NCBI GenBank assembly: GCA_018340375.1
Contig: JAFFJZ010000003.1
Span: 248,001-312,000 of the forward strand
Reading direction: 5' to 3'
Source of the DNA: Gonatopus flavifemur
Taxonomy: Eukaryota > Arthropoda > Insecta > Hymenoptera > Dryinidae
Length of the DNA stretch: 64,000 nucleotides
Made by a program: the position numbers and the translations under genes. Positions 27,219 to 40,200 of the stretch are shown piece by piece (within the stretch, counting starts at the first letter, position 1; each line of letters opens with the position of its first letter). Below the pieces are notes generated by a model. The model did not search any database and was not told the DNA's origin. It saw only the letters and a list, made by a program, of their open reading frames with translations.

Positions 27219-27778
27219 ATGAACATAAAAAAATCAACTACAACCATGGATGTTGACTGCCCTATAGTTAGCTTGAAACGTTCTAGTAGTGCGCCTATGA
27301 TTAATGAAATCAGTGCCACAATGTCTATTACCTCACCCTCTACCTCTACACCAAGGTATGCATTGACATTTGTCATTTTTGATACAACAATTATATTAAC
27401 AGTGGAAGCTTGTCATCCCAAATGTAATGTTTCAACAATTTATATTTCCCCTTGTTCAAGCAAATATATGCCCCTTCGATTGCTCAAACAACTAATAAAT
27501 TCACCTTTGCATTATAAATCCTCACCCTGTACTTTCATTTGTTTAAAACAATCACCTTTACTTGTACAGACAAAAAAATAACAAAGACTCGTAGCATTAT
27601 CCCATATATCTTTTGAATATAACTTCATTTTGAGACTTGAGGTTGAGTTCAATTCATTTTCTGATAAATTTGCTTTGAAAAAAGGAAAAACATATTTCTC
27701 CGATCATCAGTCGAATACGCCGGAGATGCAAATTCTTTGATTTGCTCAAAATATTTCAATGTGTAATGAATATGAATT

Positions 27779-27809
<31 letters not shown>

Positions 27810-30337
27810 GTCATATGTATAAAACCTATCTATTAGTATTTCCTAATTGAAACAAAACCCGAGTCCAGCCCTTGTCATCTTTTTCTCATTCCTTGGATGC
27901 CATAGGAAAGATACGAGATAAGAAAAACATAATGAATTGGAAGAAAAAAACTATGTGGTCTTGATTGAAATTAATCACAAATTGTGCATGAATTTTTGGT
28001 ACTCGAATTAAATTCCTTCATCCTCGATCCTATTCGCATGTGGCATCAAGTTGAAAGAGAAATATCAAACACAGACCTCAGTTATTTTCGAATAAAACTT
28101 TGTATATTCTCGGCACATAGAATACACTGAAAAGAACTGTTTTTCGTGTTCTAGTATGCAAACCCTTGGCTAGTACTCAGTTTTTGAAAGTATTCGTTGC
28201 GTTCTCCGATGAACCAATAATCAAAGGAACAATCCTGCGGTAGAAACATTTATCCCAATTGCAACACCGTTTTTTAATATTTTCCCCTATTTTCTGCCTC
28301 TTTGGTTCTAATATTATAATCAGCCGAGTATACCTCTAAACTAAACTAAAATAAACTAAACTAATACCAGCAGGTTTTATATTATATTAAATTATTAAAA
28401 TACTCTATCACACATTTTTTATCAACCGTATCGCCCGGTTGACGTACAGAGAATGTTAGTTTAAAAAATCAAAAGTGAATCCAAAACTTCTAGTCGCTAA
28501 ATTATATCTTTCTACGTGTAACAAATTCTAATAGACTAAAATTGTAAAAATTTCTACACTATAATACAATCTTTCGCAGTATCTTGCCGGAATAAAAATA
28601 TCCCCTTGTCTTTTCATTCTGTGTACATAGAAGTAAAGATATAGAGAGAATTTTGATTACAATAGCTATCCCTTTACAGGTCATTCTACCCTTGACGAGT
28701 AAACCCGTATTTATAAACATTTCTGAGCGATCAAATAGTGCAAGTCCCACAGGTGTTCGATGGAGAGTTCTCAAAGTATTAACCCTTTTGAAAAATTCAA
28801 CTCTGAAATGAAATTATATTTGAGGAAGAGTCTTGTTTTTCAATTTCAAGCAAATTCTAAAATGTGCTGTATCAATTCATAGACTCTCGGATAATTGTTT
28901 TTTAATATGTATTAAAATCATGCTTTGAATTTTTCAGAGACTCTGTATCAACCTTCAATGTATTTTCCAATACTCCACGTGTACGAAGATTTAGCACTAG
29001 TGTAAGTATTTTTTTCTTCGCGTGATTCGAATTGTGCGCTCGTTACCCGCAAATATTTGCAGAGTCCCAACAGTATGCCAAGATTAACTCCACGAGTCAG
29101 CCAGTTAAGGCAAGAAGAATGCGTGGACGTCGCTGGTCGTGAAGCTGCGCATGAAAAGGAAATACACAGTGCGATGCAAATATCACAATCTTGGGAAGAT
29201 CTTACTTTGGAAGCCGAAGGATTATCGTTTAAGGACTCGGAATCCCCAACGCAACAACTTAACAAAACCGAACGTCAAAGCGCTAAAAAAGTTTTTGATC
29301 CATTGAGTTTAAACTTGTCTGTTAATGGACCGCCGTTGTGTTCGTCACCCTCGCCTACAAGATCAAGTTTACCTCTCAATCAAAGACAATGCTATTCTCC
29401 GGGAATTCACATGGTCAACTGGAAAAACAGTTTGTCACCCAGTCCCACTAGAAAAGCATTTGCCACAAGGTAATATTAGGGATATCTCGTATATAAAATG
29501 ATTATTAACATCTTATATTCGAATTATGAATATGTTTTTTTTTCCTTACATATTACAGACGGAGTTTGAGTCCAATAGCGATCCGACCCAGCTGCTTAGG
29601 TCCTGTAAAAAGAAAATTTGAATTAGACGAAACTGTCGATCATTACTTACAACCTCCAGCCAAACGCACTTCTAATCTACTAGCTTCAACGGCATCCAGG
29701 TACTTGATACTCTCAATATTTGAGTGAATAACATCAGATTAATTTAAGCAAATATTATTTTACATAAGATTATCGAAACATGTTCTTTCAGTCGGTTTCA
29801 TTTTTCCCTGTATGATTATTATCTATTTATCTTCAAAGAGATTTAAAAATTCGTCAATCACTGTATGATTATTTAATAATTTTTGTTGCTTTTATAAGTA
29901 ATCAGAAATATTTTAATTTTATTCTCAACTCCATATTCACTTTTTGTTCATGAAGTTTCAGGAATTTTGTTTATATATATGAGTATAAATTAAGAAGCTA
30001 AAACAATAATTTGAATTTCTACCGGCTCTAGATTTCAAATCAGTTGGTATTGTGGACAGATAGTATAGAGTATTTAAATACGTTTGACAAATAATTATAT
30101 TGAAATTTGAAAAAACGCAGGTTGGATGCGATATCCAGTCCACTTCCAGGGACCATTAGCTCCGTTGGCACTCCAGAATCCATATCCAGCGCCGATTCAC
30201 CCGGATTCTCTTTCAGACCCGTGGACAGTCCCTCGCCGGTTCGTGCTACAACTCATAACGATGATCCAATGTCCGATACAGGTGATCAGTCCAAAATTTT
30301 AGACCAAATTTCAAATGATCAGGCCAACCACAGATGA
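27219..30337 (+). CDS. FAM122/PABIR-type PP2A-B55 regulator
   Basis: Homologue of FAM122A/B (PABIR), small phosphoproteins that bind PP2A-B55 and restrain it. Exons: 27219-27355, 28938-29001, 29063-29469, 29559-29699, 30121-30337; phases agree and give 321 residues. A second in-frame ATG at 27246 (MDVDCPIVSLKRSSSAPMI) aligns better with the vertebrate start and may be the real one. Hallmarks are the phospho-site LKRSSSAPMI, RRFSTS, and the helix EKEIHSAMQISQSWEDL that contacts B55 (vertebrate MQISHSWEE). Also present are SPSPTR motifs, an RRSLSP site, CLGPVKRKFELD and a nuclear-localisation-like KRK. Mostly disordered and rich in SP sites, consistent with CDK/Chk1 control in vertebrates. Intron 1 is about 1.6 kb. 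The gene is head-to-head with PPME1. Confidence 0.94.
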
Positions 30338-30608
30338 ATGTGATTATTTGATACAACGTAAACGATAAATTCAAACATAGTAGACATATCCTGTATACCG
30401 GCAAAGAATCATAATCACTGTATTATGAATTAGTTACTTTAACTTTTGAAGAAACAAGAACAGATTCGTTTAAGCGAAGATGTGTTCCGGCTATGGGTAT
30501 AAGAGTACCTGTCTGTCTTGTACAATATATTTTCCCCTGGAGCATGGATTTCATCACAATATAGCCAACGTATAAGGCAAGTCACAATAAGTAAAACTAA
30601 AGCATAGA

Positions 30609-30614
30609 AATAAA
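30609..30614 (+). terminator. Candidate polyadenylation signal, FAM122 gene
   Basis: AATAAA about 270 bp after the stop codon. Confidence 0.45.
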
Positions 30615-30764
30615 ATAATATAGCATAGTTGTAATAATCTTGCTTTACGTGTGTAAATTTGTTTTGTTACACGATTTATACATATAATTGTATATAGAAT
30701 GATTTTCTATTACGCTTGAATTATCAAAGCTTAAGACTATTATTTTAATATCGATCATCATCCT

Positions 30765-30831
30765 CATCACTATCATCATCATCATCATCATTATGATTAT
30801 CACTATTCATCGTCATTACTATTATTGTTAA

Positions 30832-30894
<63 letters not shown>

Positions 30895-30895
30895 T

Positions 30896-30952
<57 letters not shown>
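30765..30952. repeat. (TCA)n microsatellite, about 185 bp
   Basis: Nearly pure TCA/ATC units with a few T interruptions. It creates a spurious poly-methionine frame on the minus strand. Confidence 0.92.
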
Positions 30953-33900
30953 TTTATCATAATCTTTATCATCATCTTTCTATCTTCATTATTATTTTCA
31001 CCACGGAACATATTCTGTTTCTTTTTTCGATAAATTTTATGTAAATTCAACTATCATGGAGAAGCGAATAAAAAAATTATTTAATTGTCAACAGTTTTTT
31101 CTTAAGTTAAATGCTGTCGTGTAGAAATTACTTTCATGAAAGGACTGAAGATATATAGAAGAGTTAATTAAATAGAATGAAAGTTTCATTAATATAATTG
31201 GTTAAATAAAACACAAGAGTAGAATATTGTATTATTTATGCACACAAGAAATAGAATTATCGGGATTTTAGGTCTGTTTTTTTACCTATCAAAAATTTAC
31301 AATTTATAAAATACACACGACGAATAGATTCGTTTATATCCATTTATTATAGATAAATTTGCTTGTAATTCACAATAAATGCGAATAATTTTGTTTTTAA
31401 TTGTTCTTATTGAAAAAACAATTACTTGCTCGTATATGCAACTAAAAGTACCATCAAACAAAAGTATACGTTGTTTTTCGACGGGGTTACTCAATTAAAC
31501 ATAAAACTATTCGCCCCTGTTGTAAGTTACGAGGTGAATTGATATCATGGAATCCGTTTTTTTTAATGTAAATTGTTCGTACAGATATTTCATTTGTACA
31601 TGATATAAACTAAATTTCCTTATTCATCTGTAGTTACATTTAATGTATTTACCAATTTATTGTAAAGGAATCATTAGATTGTATCGATCATAAAGTCACA
31701 GTTTTTTGAATGTAGGAAAGAAAAATCAGCTTAAATTCTATCTTTGATGTATATTCAAGAAAAAAAAGAATATAAAAATTGCCTTTACAAATGCGAGAAT
31801 CAACGTGCGCCGTAACATAAATAATAATAAAAAAGAAACAAAATACACGCATATTCATGATGAATCATTTTTTTTTCGCAATGAAGAATAGTTATTAATA
31901 AAACTGTTGGTAATCGGAAGAATTTTATTTTTGCAACAAATATCCATTTTCTTGATTATGTAACAGTATTTTGCAACATATCTTTTCAAATGAAAAGTCA
32001 GTTTTATGCTTTATGCGGACGTGAGGTCTCAACTATTTGTACCCATAGTGTTTTTAATTTTCTTTTCTTAACACTGTTAAACTATTTCTCTTAAGGAGGT
32101 TCGAACATCAGAAGAAGCGGGTCAAATTTCACGCACTTTTTCCATTGCTCTAAGGCCATGAATAAAGTATTATATCTGCTGTATACTTTGTTGCGTATTA
32201 CAAAAGAATTGAATATTTTTCAATTGAATCGAATTGGTTGATATCTCAATAATACATACATCCAGATTTATAAACGGCACAATAGCTGCAATGCTTATGA
32301 ACCTATTTCTTTCAATGATGGTTTGAACGATGATTCAAGATACATAATGAATATAAACAGCAAGAGTCATTATCAACCTAATGCTCCTCGCTCAGTATTG
32401 TACAATACAGTTATAAAGGATACTACTGCACGCCTAAAATTAAAGATTGAAAAAATGTTAGTTTTGTTTTTTTTTTTCTTTATGAGATCAGTTTCAAATA
32501 ATTTCGCCCAAAACTTAGCACCTTGTAGAAACATTTTAATGAATAACGATTCACAGTTTGAGGAAAACAGCAAACATTTTATCACATTAATATTCGTTAT
32601 TATACAAAAATCAAATGTATAATTTTGATTGATCAAAATGTATTTTTAATGATATTGTTATCATTCATTATTACGTGTAGTCCTGAATTTGGCAGCACAT
32701 TTTTTCTTCCTTATAGATTTATATTGTCATGTGAGCATATATAAATATATGTATAGTATTTTTCTTTTTGACTTTGTAAATTAAATACAGTCAAAGTAAT
32801 GTACGTTGACATACTACAAAATGCAGATTCGACGGAGATAAAATAGAACATCGTTGTGCGCGTAGTATATTTACATTGATAAAAATCAGTAAAAGAAAAA
32901 TGACCCGCATATATTGATTTGTTGTGTGATTTTTTAATCCATCATTTTGCCATTTATAGATATTTAAATATCAATTTTCGAATAAGATGGTTAAAAATCT
33001 TTTAATTGATCGATGCCAAAGTATAATTAATATTTTAAGATGAATTCTTTCTCCTGTATGTTATTCGTTTCATGTAGCTAGGATTAATAAAATATCCCGA
33101 TATTATATGACCCATTCATATTCACGTACCAAAATCCACAATCGCTGCTCATGTACGATTTATATTTGTGTCAAATATAACGTCCAAGAAGTTAACAATT
33201 ATCATTCAAAAATGTAAATCATATTACCATTAATTACCGTTGAGATGGTTATTATTAACACCTGGTACACCTACTTCTACATATGCCATCGCAATCATTG
33301 TTAAAATCACATTGAACCAAGTCGATCGTATTTCATTCATTACTCACGCATACCCAATTCCAGTACGCGAAGACAATGGTTTCAAATTTCAGAATTAATT
33401 TCTGAATGGTACTTCCTGTCATATAAGATTATGTTTCTCTTTCTTATCACTTATAAAAACGGATATGTCAAGGATAAAATAGTGGTTCATTCTTAGAATT
33501 TTCGACAATTTGAATTATTCAAAAATCTAATTTCATCTGTTCAATATATTTCGAATATTCAAATAAATCCGGTGCATACGTCTATGCTTCCTATAACTAA
33601 GACTGAATTTAATGTTTTGTAAAAAATAAAAAATAAATAAAAAAAAAACAAAACAAAATGAACAAAAGGCACACAAAAAAAAACGTTGCATCTATTAGAT
33701 CAAAGTATGACAATTACTTTGTGGATAATGTAATATAATCTTCTTGATCAAGCATTTCGCATATATTTTGTCACCAACAATGAAACTGTTTGTCGATTGC
33801 GATACGAAAATGCATAAAAATAACGATCATACTTCTCGGAAATCTGTAATTTTCTGTTAGCTATAACTATTCTTTCTGAACTTTTTAAACTGATCTTTCA

Positions 33901-34156
33901 ATTCATCATAGAATTCGACCATTAGATATTATTGGAAAGAAAAGTTCAAAAAATATTGTAGTTATAGGATTAGTTTGATTAGATGAAAATATTGTATTAA
34001 CAAAACCTACCAAGATGAAGTACCAACATAATTTAAATTATTTTTATTTTCCAAGTATTAACAAATTGTTCCGTTATCATAAATGGTAATAATTATATAT
34101 GTATATTGAACTCAACAATAAAAACTGCTTGTTTTTCTTTAATGCAGAATAGAAAG

Positions 34157-36630
34157 TTATAATTTCTTTGTACTTTGATTTTCAATATCATCGTCTTCAC
34201 TGTTAGACTTGGTTTCGTCAACGTAAATTGAAAAGATACCTTTACCGAAACGTCTCCTTTCTGAAACCAAAATAATCAATATTGATTTTTTTTCCATATA
34301 TATATATATATATAAAATATAATTGTTTTTTTTTTTTTTTCATGCAATTCAGATTTACCTGCTTTCAAAAGAAGAATTTTAGATTGATGGAGTATAGATG
34401 CCTTAGCTTTCACTTCATTCAAGCCAAACAAATGTCCTCTAATATATAACATTGTTCAATGTCAAAGAAATTATTTTTATTAAAAAATGGGTTCGTAATC
34501 ATGTCATAGTATTATTGTCATAAAGGATACAAATTTATAATATCATAAGGACTTCTGATTTCAGTTGGATTACTTGCTCCGCTAGATACAATTACATTCT
34601 GGAAGAAAAAATATCGTTTTAATATTGAAATTCAACTACTTTGTTTGGTGAATAAAGTTCTGATATTGTAATTTTGAATAGCAAATGTTTTGAAATTTGT
34701 GTCTCAAGAATAATGATATTTCATGAAATATTGTGAGTTCTTTTCAATAAATCGTTGTATATGCATACTCACTCTACTTTTTCCATAAGTATGAAATAAA
34801 TGGGAATAATGAATAACGAACTTCCTGGTATCGGATTTCAATAAATCTATGTACTGTATTTCAAAATGTAAGCCTCTTTCCGTTGCTAATAAATACAGCT
34901 TTCTATTCATTTTCAATCCAGAACAATTAGAATTGATAGTAATTAGATCTGCGTTCAACTGGGAACAAGCAAACTATAAAAATGATAAATTTATAAATTG
35001 GTTAAAGATGGATATATTGAGACTGATATGAAGTACAATAACAAAGGATTTTCAATCCTTTTATTCCGACCCACCTGTAATGCAATTTGATTTTTTGGAA
35101 TAACTGCATATATGTCGTATTTTTTAAACAGTGCAGAATGATTCTGAAAATAAAATATTCATTTAGAATAAAATACAGTCACTTTGGCCTGACCTTATCT
35201 AGTCTCTTCGATAAAGTACATGCAAACTTTGGCAATTGAGAGATTTATTTTACATTAAGATATGATTATTCAAATTAATCACACCAAATGCTAAGAGAGT
35301 AATTCCTATAATTGAAATTTCAAGTAAATCTCACCAACGTATGAGTTCTGGTTGGATCGGAAAAAGCAAAAGTCAATCTATTGTAAATTTTCAACTTTCC
35401 TTGGAATTGTTCCATTAATTTTGATAAATCAATCGGTTCAGGTATGGTACGTTGCGTCGGTTCCTCTTTCTCCCCAGACTTTTTCTTCCTTTTTCTATCT
35501 GATTCCAAGACTTTTTCATCCAATGTTTGATTTATAGCAACCGTTCGGAACCCTACTATTTTTTTATTGAAAAAAAAAAAAAAAAAAAAACAATAAGTAC
35601 TATGTTGGTTCAAGAAAATGAAAGATAAACCTAGAAAACTTACAGTAATTTTCAATCGAATAAGAGCCAATTACTATAATTTGAAACAATCGCTGTGTAA
35701 AAAAACCTATATTGACAACCCAAGATGTGATTGTGAATTCGAAGAGGAAGACATTAATCACAAAATATTCCAATGTTCCTTGCTAGAGGAACACAGAAAT
35801 GAGTTGATCAAGGATCTCATAGTAATTGGATATTATCCTTCGATCATAATGAAGAATTTAATCTGCGATATGAACAGAGATGTCTCTAATAATATATATG
35901 AATTTATATGTAAAGTGAATTTAACTATGTAAAGATAGCTGTACAACATGTTACAGAGATATGATTTATATGTAATATTATAAGGGAAACAAAAAATGTG
36001 TACAAACTAGTTAATACAGTAATTCAAATTTACCGCCAATCTAGTATTAGCCCTCGCACAGATGCCGCTCAAGTTCCATCCTTCAATGGAGGCTCTTAGA
36101 ATTAAGGGTAATGAAATGTATAAAAATGTCACTAACTACAAATACTATGAGAATAAGAAAGTATATTTATATGCCAAAAACTGTAGGAGCCTATGGTCTT
36201 GTATCTGCCAAGCTCATTTAAATTCTGTAAACTGAATTTAAATAAACTGACTGAACTGAACCAAATATTTTTTTGTTTTTTTTTTAATAAGCAACTAAAT
36301 AATATCATTATCAACATTTGAAGGTTATGATTCATATTTCATGTTAATTCATCGTCACATTGTTTCATATAATTATTTCTATCACAAATATTGAGATATT
36401 TGTAAGAATTCTGATATAAAGTATACAAAACTGTATGGATTGAATCAAACATATCAACGATTTATTGGGATTTCAAATATGTAAACAAAGGCTAAGGTTA
36501 GGAACGTGGAGTGAATTTCAAGATACTTACTTTCATATAATGTTGATAAATTAGAACACAACTTTTCTGTATCATCATTTGAAATATTTACACAAAGATC
36601 GAAAAATCCGTCACTTAATTTTAGATCCAT
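34157..36630 (-). CDS. Rpp30: Ribonuclease P/MRP protein subunit p30
   Basis: Protein subunit of RNase P (tRNA 5' maturation) and RNase MRP, with a PHP-like TIM-barrel fold. Exons on the minus strand: 36630-36531, 35555-35335, 35143-35075, 34958-34773, 34598-34531, 34438-34359, 34260-34157. The frame closes at 275 residues (human 268). Recognisable segments are FDLCVN at the N-terminus, IGFRTVAINQTL, IYNRLTFAFSDPTRTH, YDIYAVIPKN, NADLITINSN, ATERGLHFEIQY, NVIVSSGASNPTEIRSPYDI and GLNEVKAKA. The tail is acidic and lysine-rich. Intron 1 contains a sense-opposed LINE fragment. The gene shares a 667-bp 5' gap with RabGGTA. Confidence 0.95.
35618..36265 (+). pseudogene. LINE 3' fragment inside Rpp30 intron 1
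   Basis: Encodes FNRIRANYYNLKQSLCKK, CDCEFEEEDINHKIFQC and a short tail to a stop at about 35930. This CxC...H...C region is typical of the extreme C-terminus of insect non-LTR retrotransposon ORF2. A 3' UTR-like stretch follows and ends near the simple repeat AACTGAACTGAAC-like tail (about 36250). It is 5' truncated, as expected after target-primed reverse transcription. Strand is opposite to the host gene. A 20-bp A-run lies just upstream (about 35571-35590). Confidence 0.82.
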
Positions 36631-37297
36631 CGTGGAAAAAGGTGAATCGATTTGCAATAACGGATTTGGTTCCTCACCAATGATAGAAAATTATAAATTA
36701 GAATACTTGCGGGAAGACTAATTTTTCCTCCCACAGAGTAATTTATTGGCTGAAAACTATTTATTTATTATATCTAAAAAAAACTGTAAATCAAGTATTT
36801 CACCGGTAGATGACATATTTAATTTTATTTATTTATTTATATAATATTTTGCACAGGTGTGCTGTATGTAATAGGTATTGTACGAGTACAAATAAACTGA
36901 AGAGAAAATAGAACCATACGTGCCAACCAAAAGTTGATAGATGCCACGGAGGATTGGTTAATTCATGTGTAGCTAACCAATTATGTCTTGAGCTCTATAA
37001 GAATTGATCAATGAAGTGAATTCAACAACTATTGGTTGGCAACTATGCATAGGGAGCGAAAACCCTGGATCATATGTGATTTTTAATAATAATTATCACC
37101 TGTGTCCGAGTTATCATTTCTCGGATATCTCATAAAGGTTGATAAAAGTCTGTGTTTCTCATGACAACGCAATATTGAGAATTTCGTGGAGATAATTAAA
37201 TCAATAAATATTCAGTTCCTAATTATAAAAGCATAATTTTCACGATTTGAATTCAGATTTTAATTTTTATCTCAGAGTATACTAAGTTGAAGAGAAA
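36631..37297. promoter_or_regulatory. Shared 5' gap (likely bidirectional promoter) of Rpp30 and RabGGTA
   Basis: Only 667 bp separate the two divergent start codons, so both promoters must lie here unless there are remote leaders. A small nested hairpin has outer arms TGCCAACCAA (36921) and TTGGTTGGCA (37041), and inner arms ATTGGTTA and TAACCAAT. It contains CCAAT-box cores at 36953-36957 (inverted), 36977-36981 and 37031-37035 (inverted). Whether this is a tiny MITE or promoter elements cannot be told from sequence alone. Confidence 0.55.
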
Positions 37298-40200
37298 ATG
37301 GTAAAGATATTCTATTTCAATTTTTTAATCATTTATCTTGTCTGTGCAAGAAAATTGCATGTTCATTATCAATTTGCTAACATACTACTACATTATAATG
37401 TTTTATAAATTTGTCTTTATATTTGTATTTTAGCACGGCCGTGTTAAAGTACGCACAACTGCGGAACAAGAAGAGTTGAAGAAAATTGAAAGAGCCAAAA
37501 AGCTTGCGGCATATAGAAAAGGAATTGCATTGATTTTTCAAAAGGTAATTGTTTCAAGGTTTATAATCATCTTATAAATCTAAATGGATTTTAAAAAATC
37601 AAAGACTTATCCAGAATTAATTGTTTTTGACCGAGTTCAAAATTTCAATTCCTTGAAATAGGTGTATTCGATCCAAAGAGACAAATTTTTCATAGTTTTT
37701 CACAATTATTCAAATATCCTGATCCATATATTTACTTATATTTCCTCTATTCCAAGTAGCATGAGAACTTTTTAAATGTGTTATAATTATTCTGCGATCA
37801 CGCATGGAATGTACAATGAGCCAATGGAATGAAGATGAATGGCGCATAATTATGCAAGACAGTCTCATGTAGAGGTTTTAAGCATTTTTGTAGAATTTTT
37901 GAAACACATTCTTAGAATCCTCAATGTTTTGCGTTCCTCGGATATGATTAAAGATAAGACATTAAAGAACAGTTTTTGTCAAAGATAGTTTCATGAATTC
38001 CAAAATTTTTTTAAATAAATTCAAGTTTTGTCTATATCGGTACTACGACGAGTTGAATTTGATCACTTATTTGTATAATTATTTCAGGAAGTTCTACCAT
38101 GTAACGTTTTGTCATTTTTTCATAATTTCAGAGAAGAGATAAAATATGGGATGATGAATTATTACTGATGACAGAACGTATGCTTCTACAAAATCCAGAC
38201 ATATATACCTTGTGGAATATTCGTCGGGAAGCGTTTGCTAATAAGATCTGGTAATTTCTGAACTTCAAAAATTCAATTGAGATCTCTGAATTTCAAAGTT
38301 TTATGTACGAGATGTTATTTTTTACACTAGCAAAGACCCAAACACCCATAATAAAAAGTTTTGCAATTCTGCTTATCAATTTATAATATTGAAAATTCAA
38401 TCTGTGGTCATTTCTCATTTTTTAATACAAAATTTCTTTAAATATCTTGTATAAAAACCGACATTCAAAATCATTCTTAAATCGTTTTGAAGAATATTCG
38501 AATGAAAGTCAACTTGAGAATGTTCAGTCATTCAATTTTCATGAGCCAGAAATCGGTTTTTTGTTCTTTATAATATCGCAATATCCCAAAAGCAAAAACA
38601 AGATATCTATTAGTATCTAAAAGATGTCTTATGCGACAAATTACAACAAGTTTTAGATATCTTAAAAAGGTCTTGCAAAAGATATATTTTAGATATGCGA
38701 TGGAAGATATACCTTGATTCTTTTGAGATACGTTTTTGATTTCTCCAAGATTCGTTTTAGATGTCTTTAAAACATCTTTTTGAAATCATTAAGATATCCC
38801 AGACAGCACAGGAACATGGCGTGACTTTTGCTTTTCTCATTTAGACAATTTTGAGGGATGTGTAATAGATATCGTTCAGGACCTCTTTCAAGATGTCTTT
38901 TAGACTATGCTGATTCGGCACTTACAAGACGTATCTCAGAAATACCTCAAAGACATGTTTCTGTTATTTCTCAAAGATGTCTAAAGGATATAATCTCGAT
39001 ATATCTCGAAGATATCTCTTTTGTGACGTCGTTTAGATATCTAAAATACTTCCTTTCGATGTATCTAAAAGATGTCCCACTGAAGATATCTTGTAGATGT
39101 CTGCAAGACATCTTCCATGTTTGTTGGGATGAGAATAAAATATTATTAATTTTCATCAGCGGATTAAAAAATGTTGGAACGTTGGTCTAAATTATAATGA
39201 TTAATTGAAAAGTATGTGTATGAAAATTTGTGAAAAGAACAGGAATGAAGGAGAGTACAAAACAGCTCTGGAAAAGGAATTGGTTTTAACGGAAAATTGC
39301 CTAAAAGAGAATCCAAAATCTTATTATGTTTGGCATCAAAGATGTTGGATTATGGATCGTTTGGAAGATCCCGATTGGAAAAGGGAATTGTCTTTGTGCG
39401 CCAAATGTCTCAATCTCGATGAGAGAAATTGTAAGTCTCGATCACGGATATGTTATTATCATATGAAAATATTATATTAATCTATTGGAATTACTTTTAG
39501 TTCATTGCTGGGATTACAGACAATACGTGGTACAAAAATCTGGAGTATCGGATGAAGAAGAATTCGATTTTTCCACATCAAAAATAATGACGAATTTTTC
39601 TAATTATTCATCCTGGCATTATAGAAGTAAAATTTTATCAAAATTATTTCACGACAAGACAGAGAAATTACCTATCATAGGAACAAAACATGAACAAGGT
39701 AACATAAATTTCGACAGGAATATATTTGGATTTGCATATAAATCAAGTTATGTATGTTTACAGAATTAGAGCTTGTAATGAATGCTACTTTTACCGATCC
39801 AAACGATTCAAGTGCTTGGTTTTATCAAAGATGGCTATTGGACGACGTTAAATCCAGTTCTTGTGCTTTATGGGCAGCCTGTGTTAATAAAGATTTTATC
39901 ACTGTTGCATTTGACAATGATATTTCGCTGAAAGCCACAAAATTAATTTTACTTAGGGGAGGTCAAGAACTCCCCTCTGAGTGGCAATCGCACAATGGCA
40001 AGAATTATTCTCAAGTATGGATCGCTGAATTACAAAAATCGTTGACAAACTCCGAAAGCAACGCTACAGATTATTGTATTGTATTCAATGAAATCGAGTA
40101 TGCTCTTAGTTATTTGAATAAGGAAGATATATGGTTTTATAAACAAAATTCAAATTTACTATCTAAAAGCCATAACGAGGGACAATTGAAACAACAATTG

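Larger units (their letters stand above)
30338..34156. other. Tail-to-tail gap between FAM122 and Rpp30
   Basis: 3.8 kb of AT-rich DNA. It holds FAM122 3' UTR (AATAAA at 30609-30614) and a (TCA)n tract. I see no exon, RNA gene or fold-back element, and several poly-A or poly-T runs. Confidence 0.65.

Noticed and set aside
30745..31050. Minus-strand ORF with a long methionine run
   Set aside because: Produced entirely by the (TCA)n microsatellite; no conserved sequence and no splice context.
37757..37868. Possible small fold-back in RabGGTA intron 2 (AGCATGAGA / TCTCATG)
   Set aside because: Arms are short and interrupted; not convincing beyond chance in AT-rich DNA.
38858..39190. 110-codon ORF in RabGGTA intron 3 and its minus-strand counterpart
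   Set aside because: Made of AGATATCT-type words readable on both strands; it does not fit the exon phases of the host gene.
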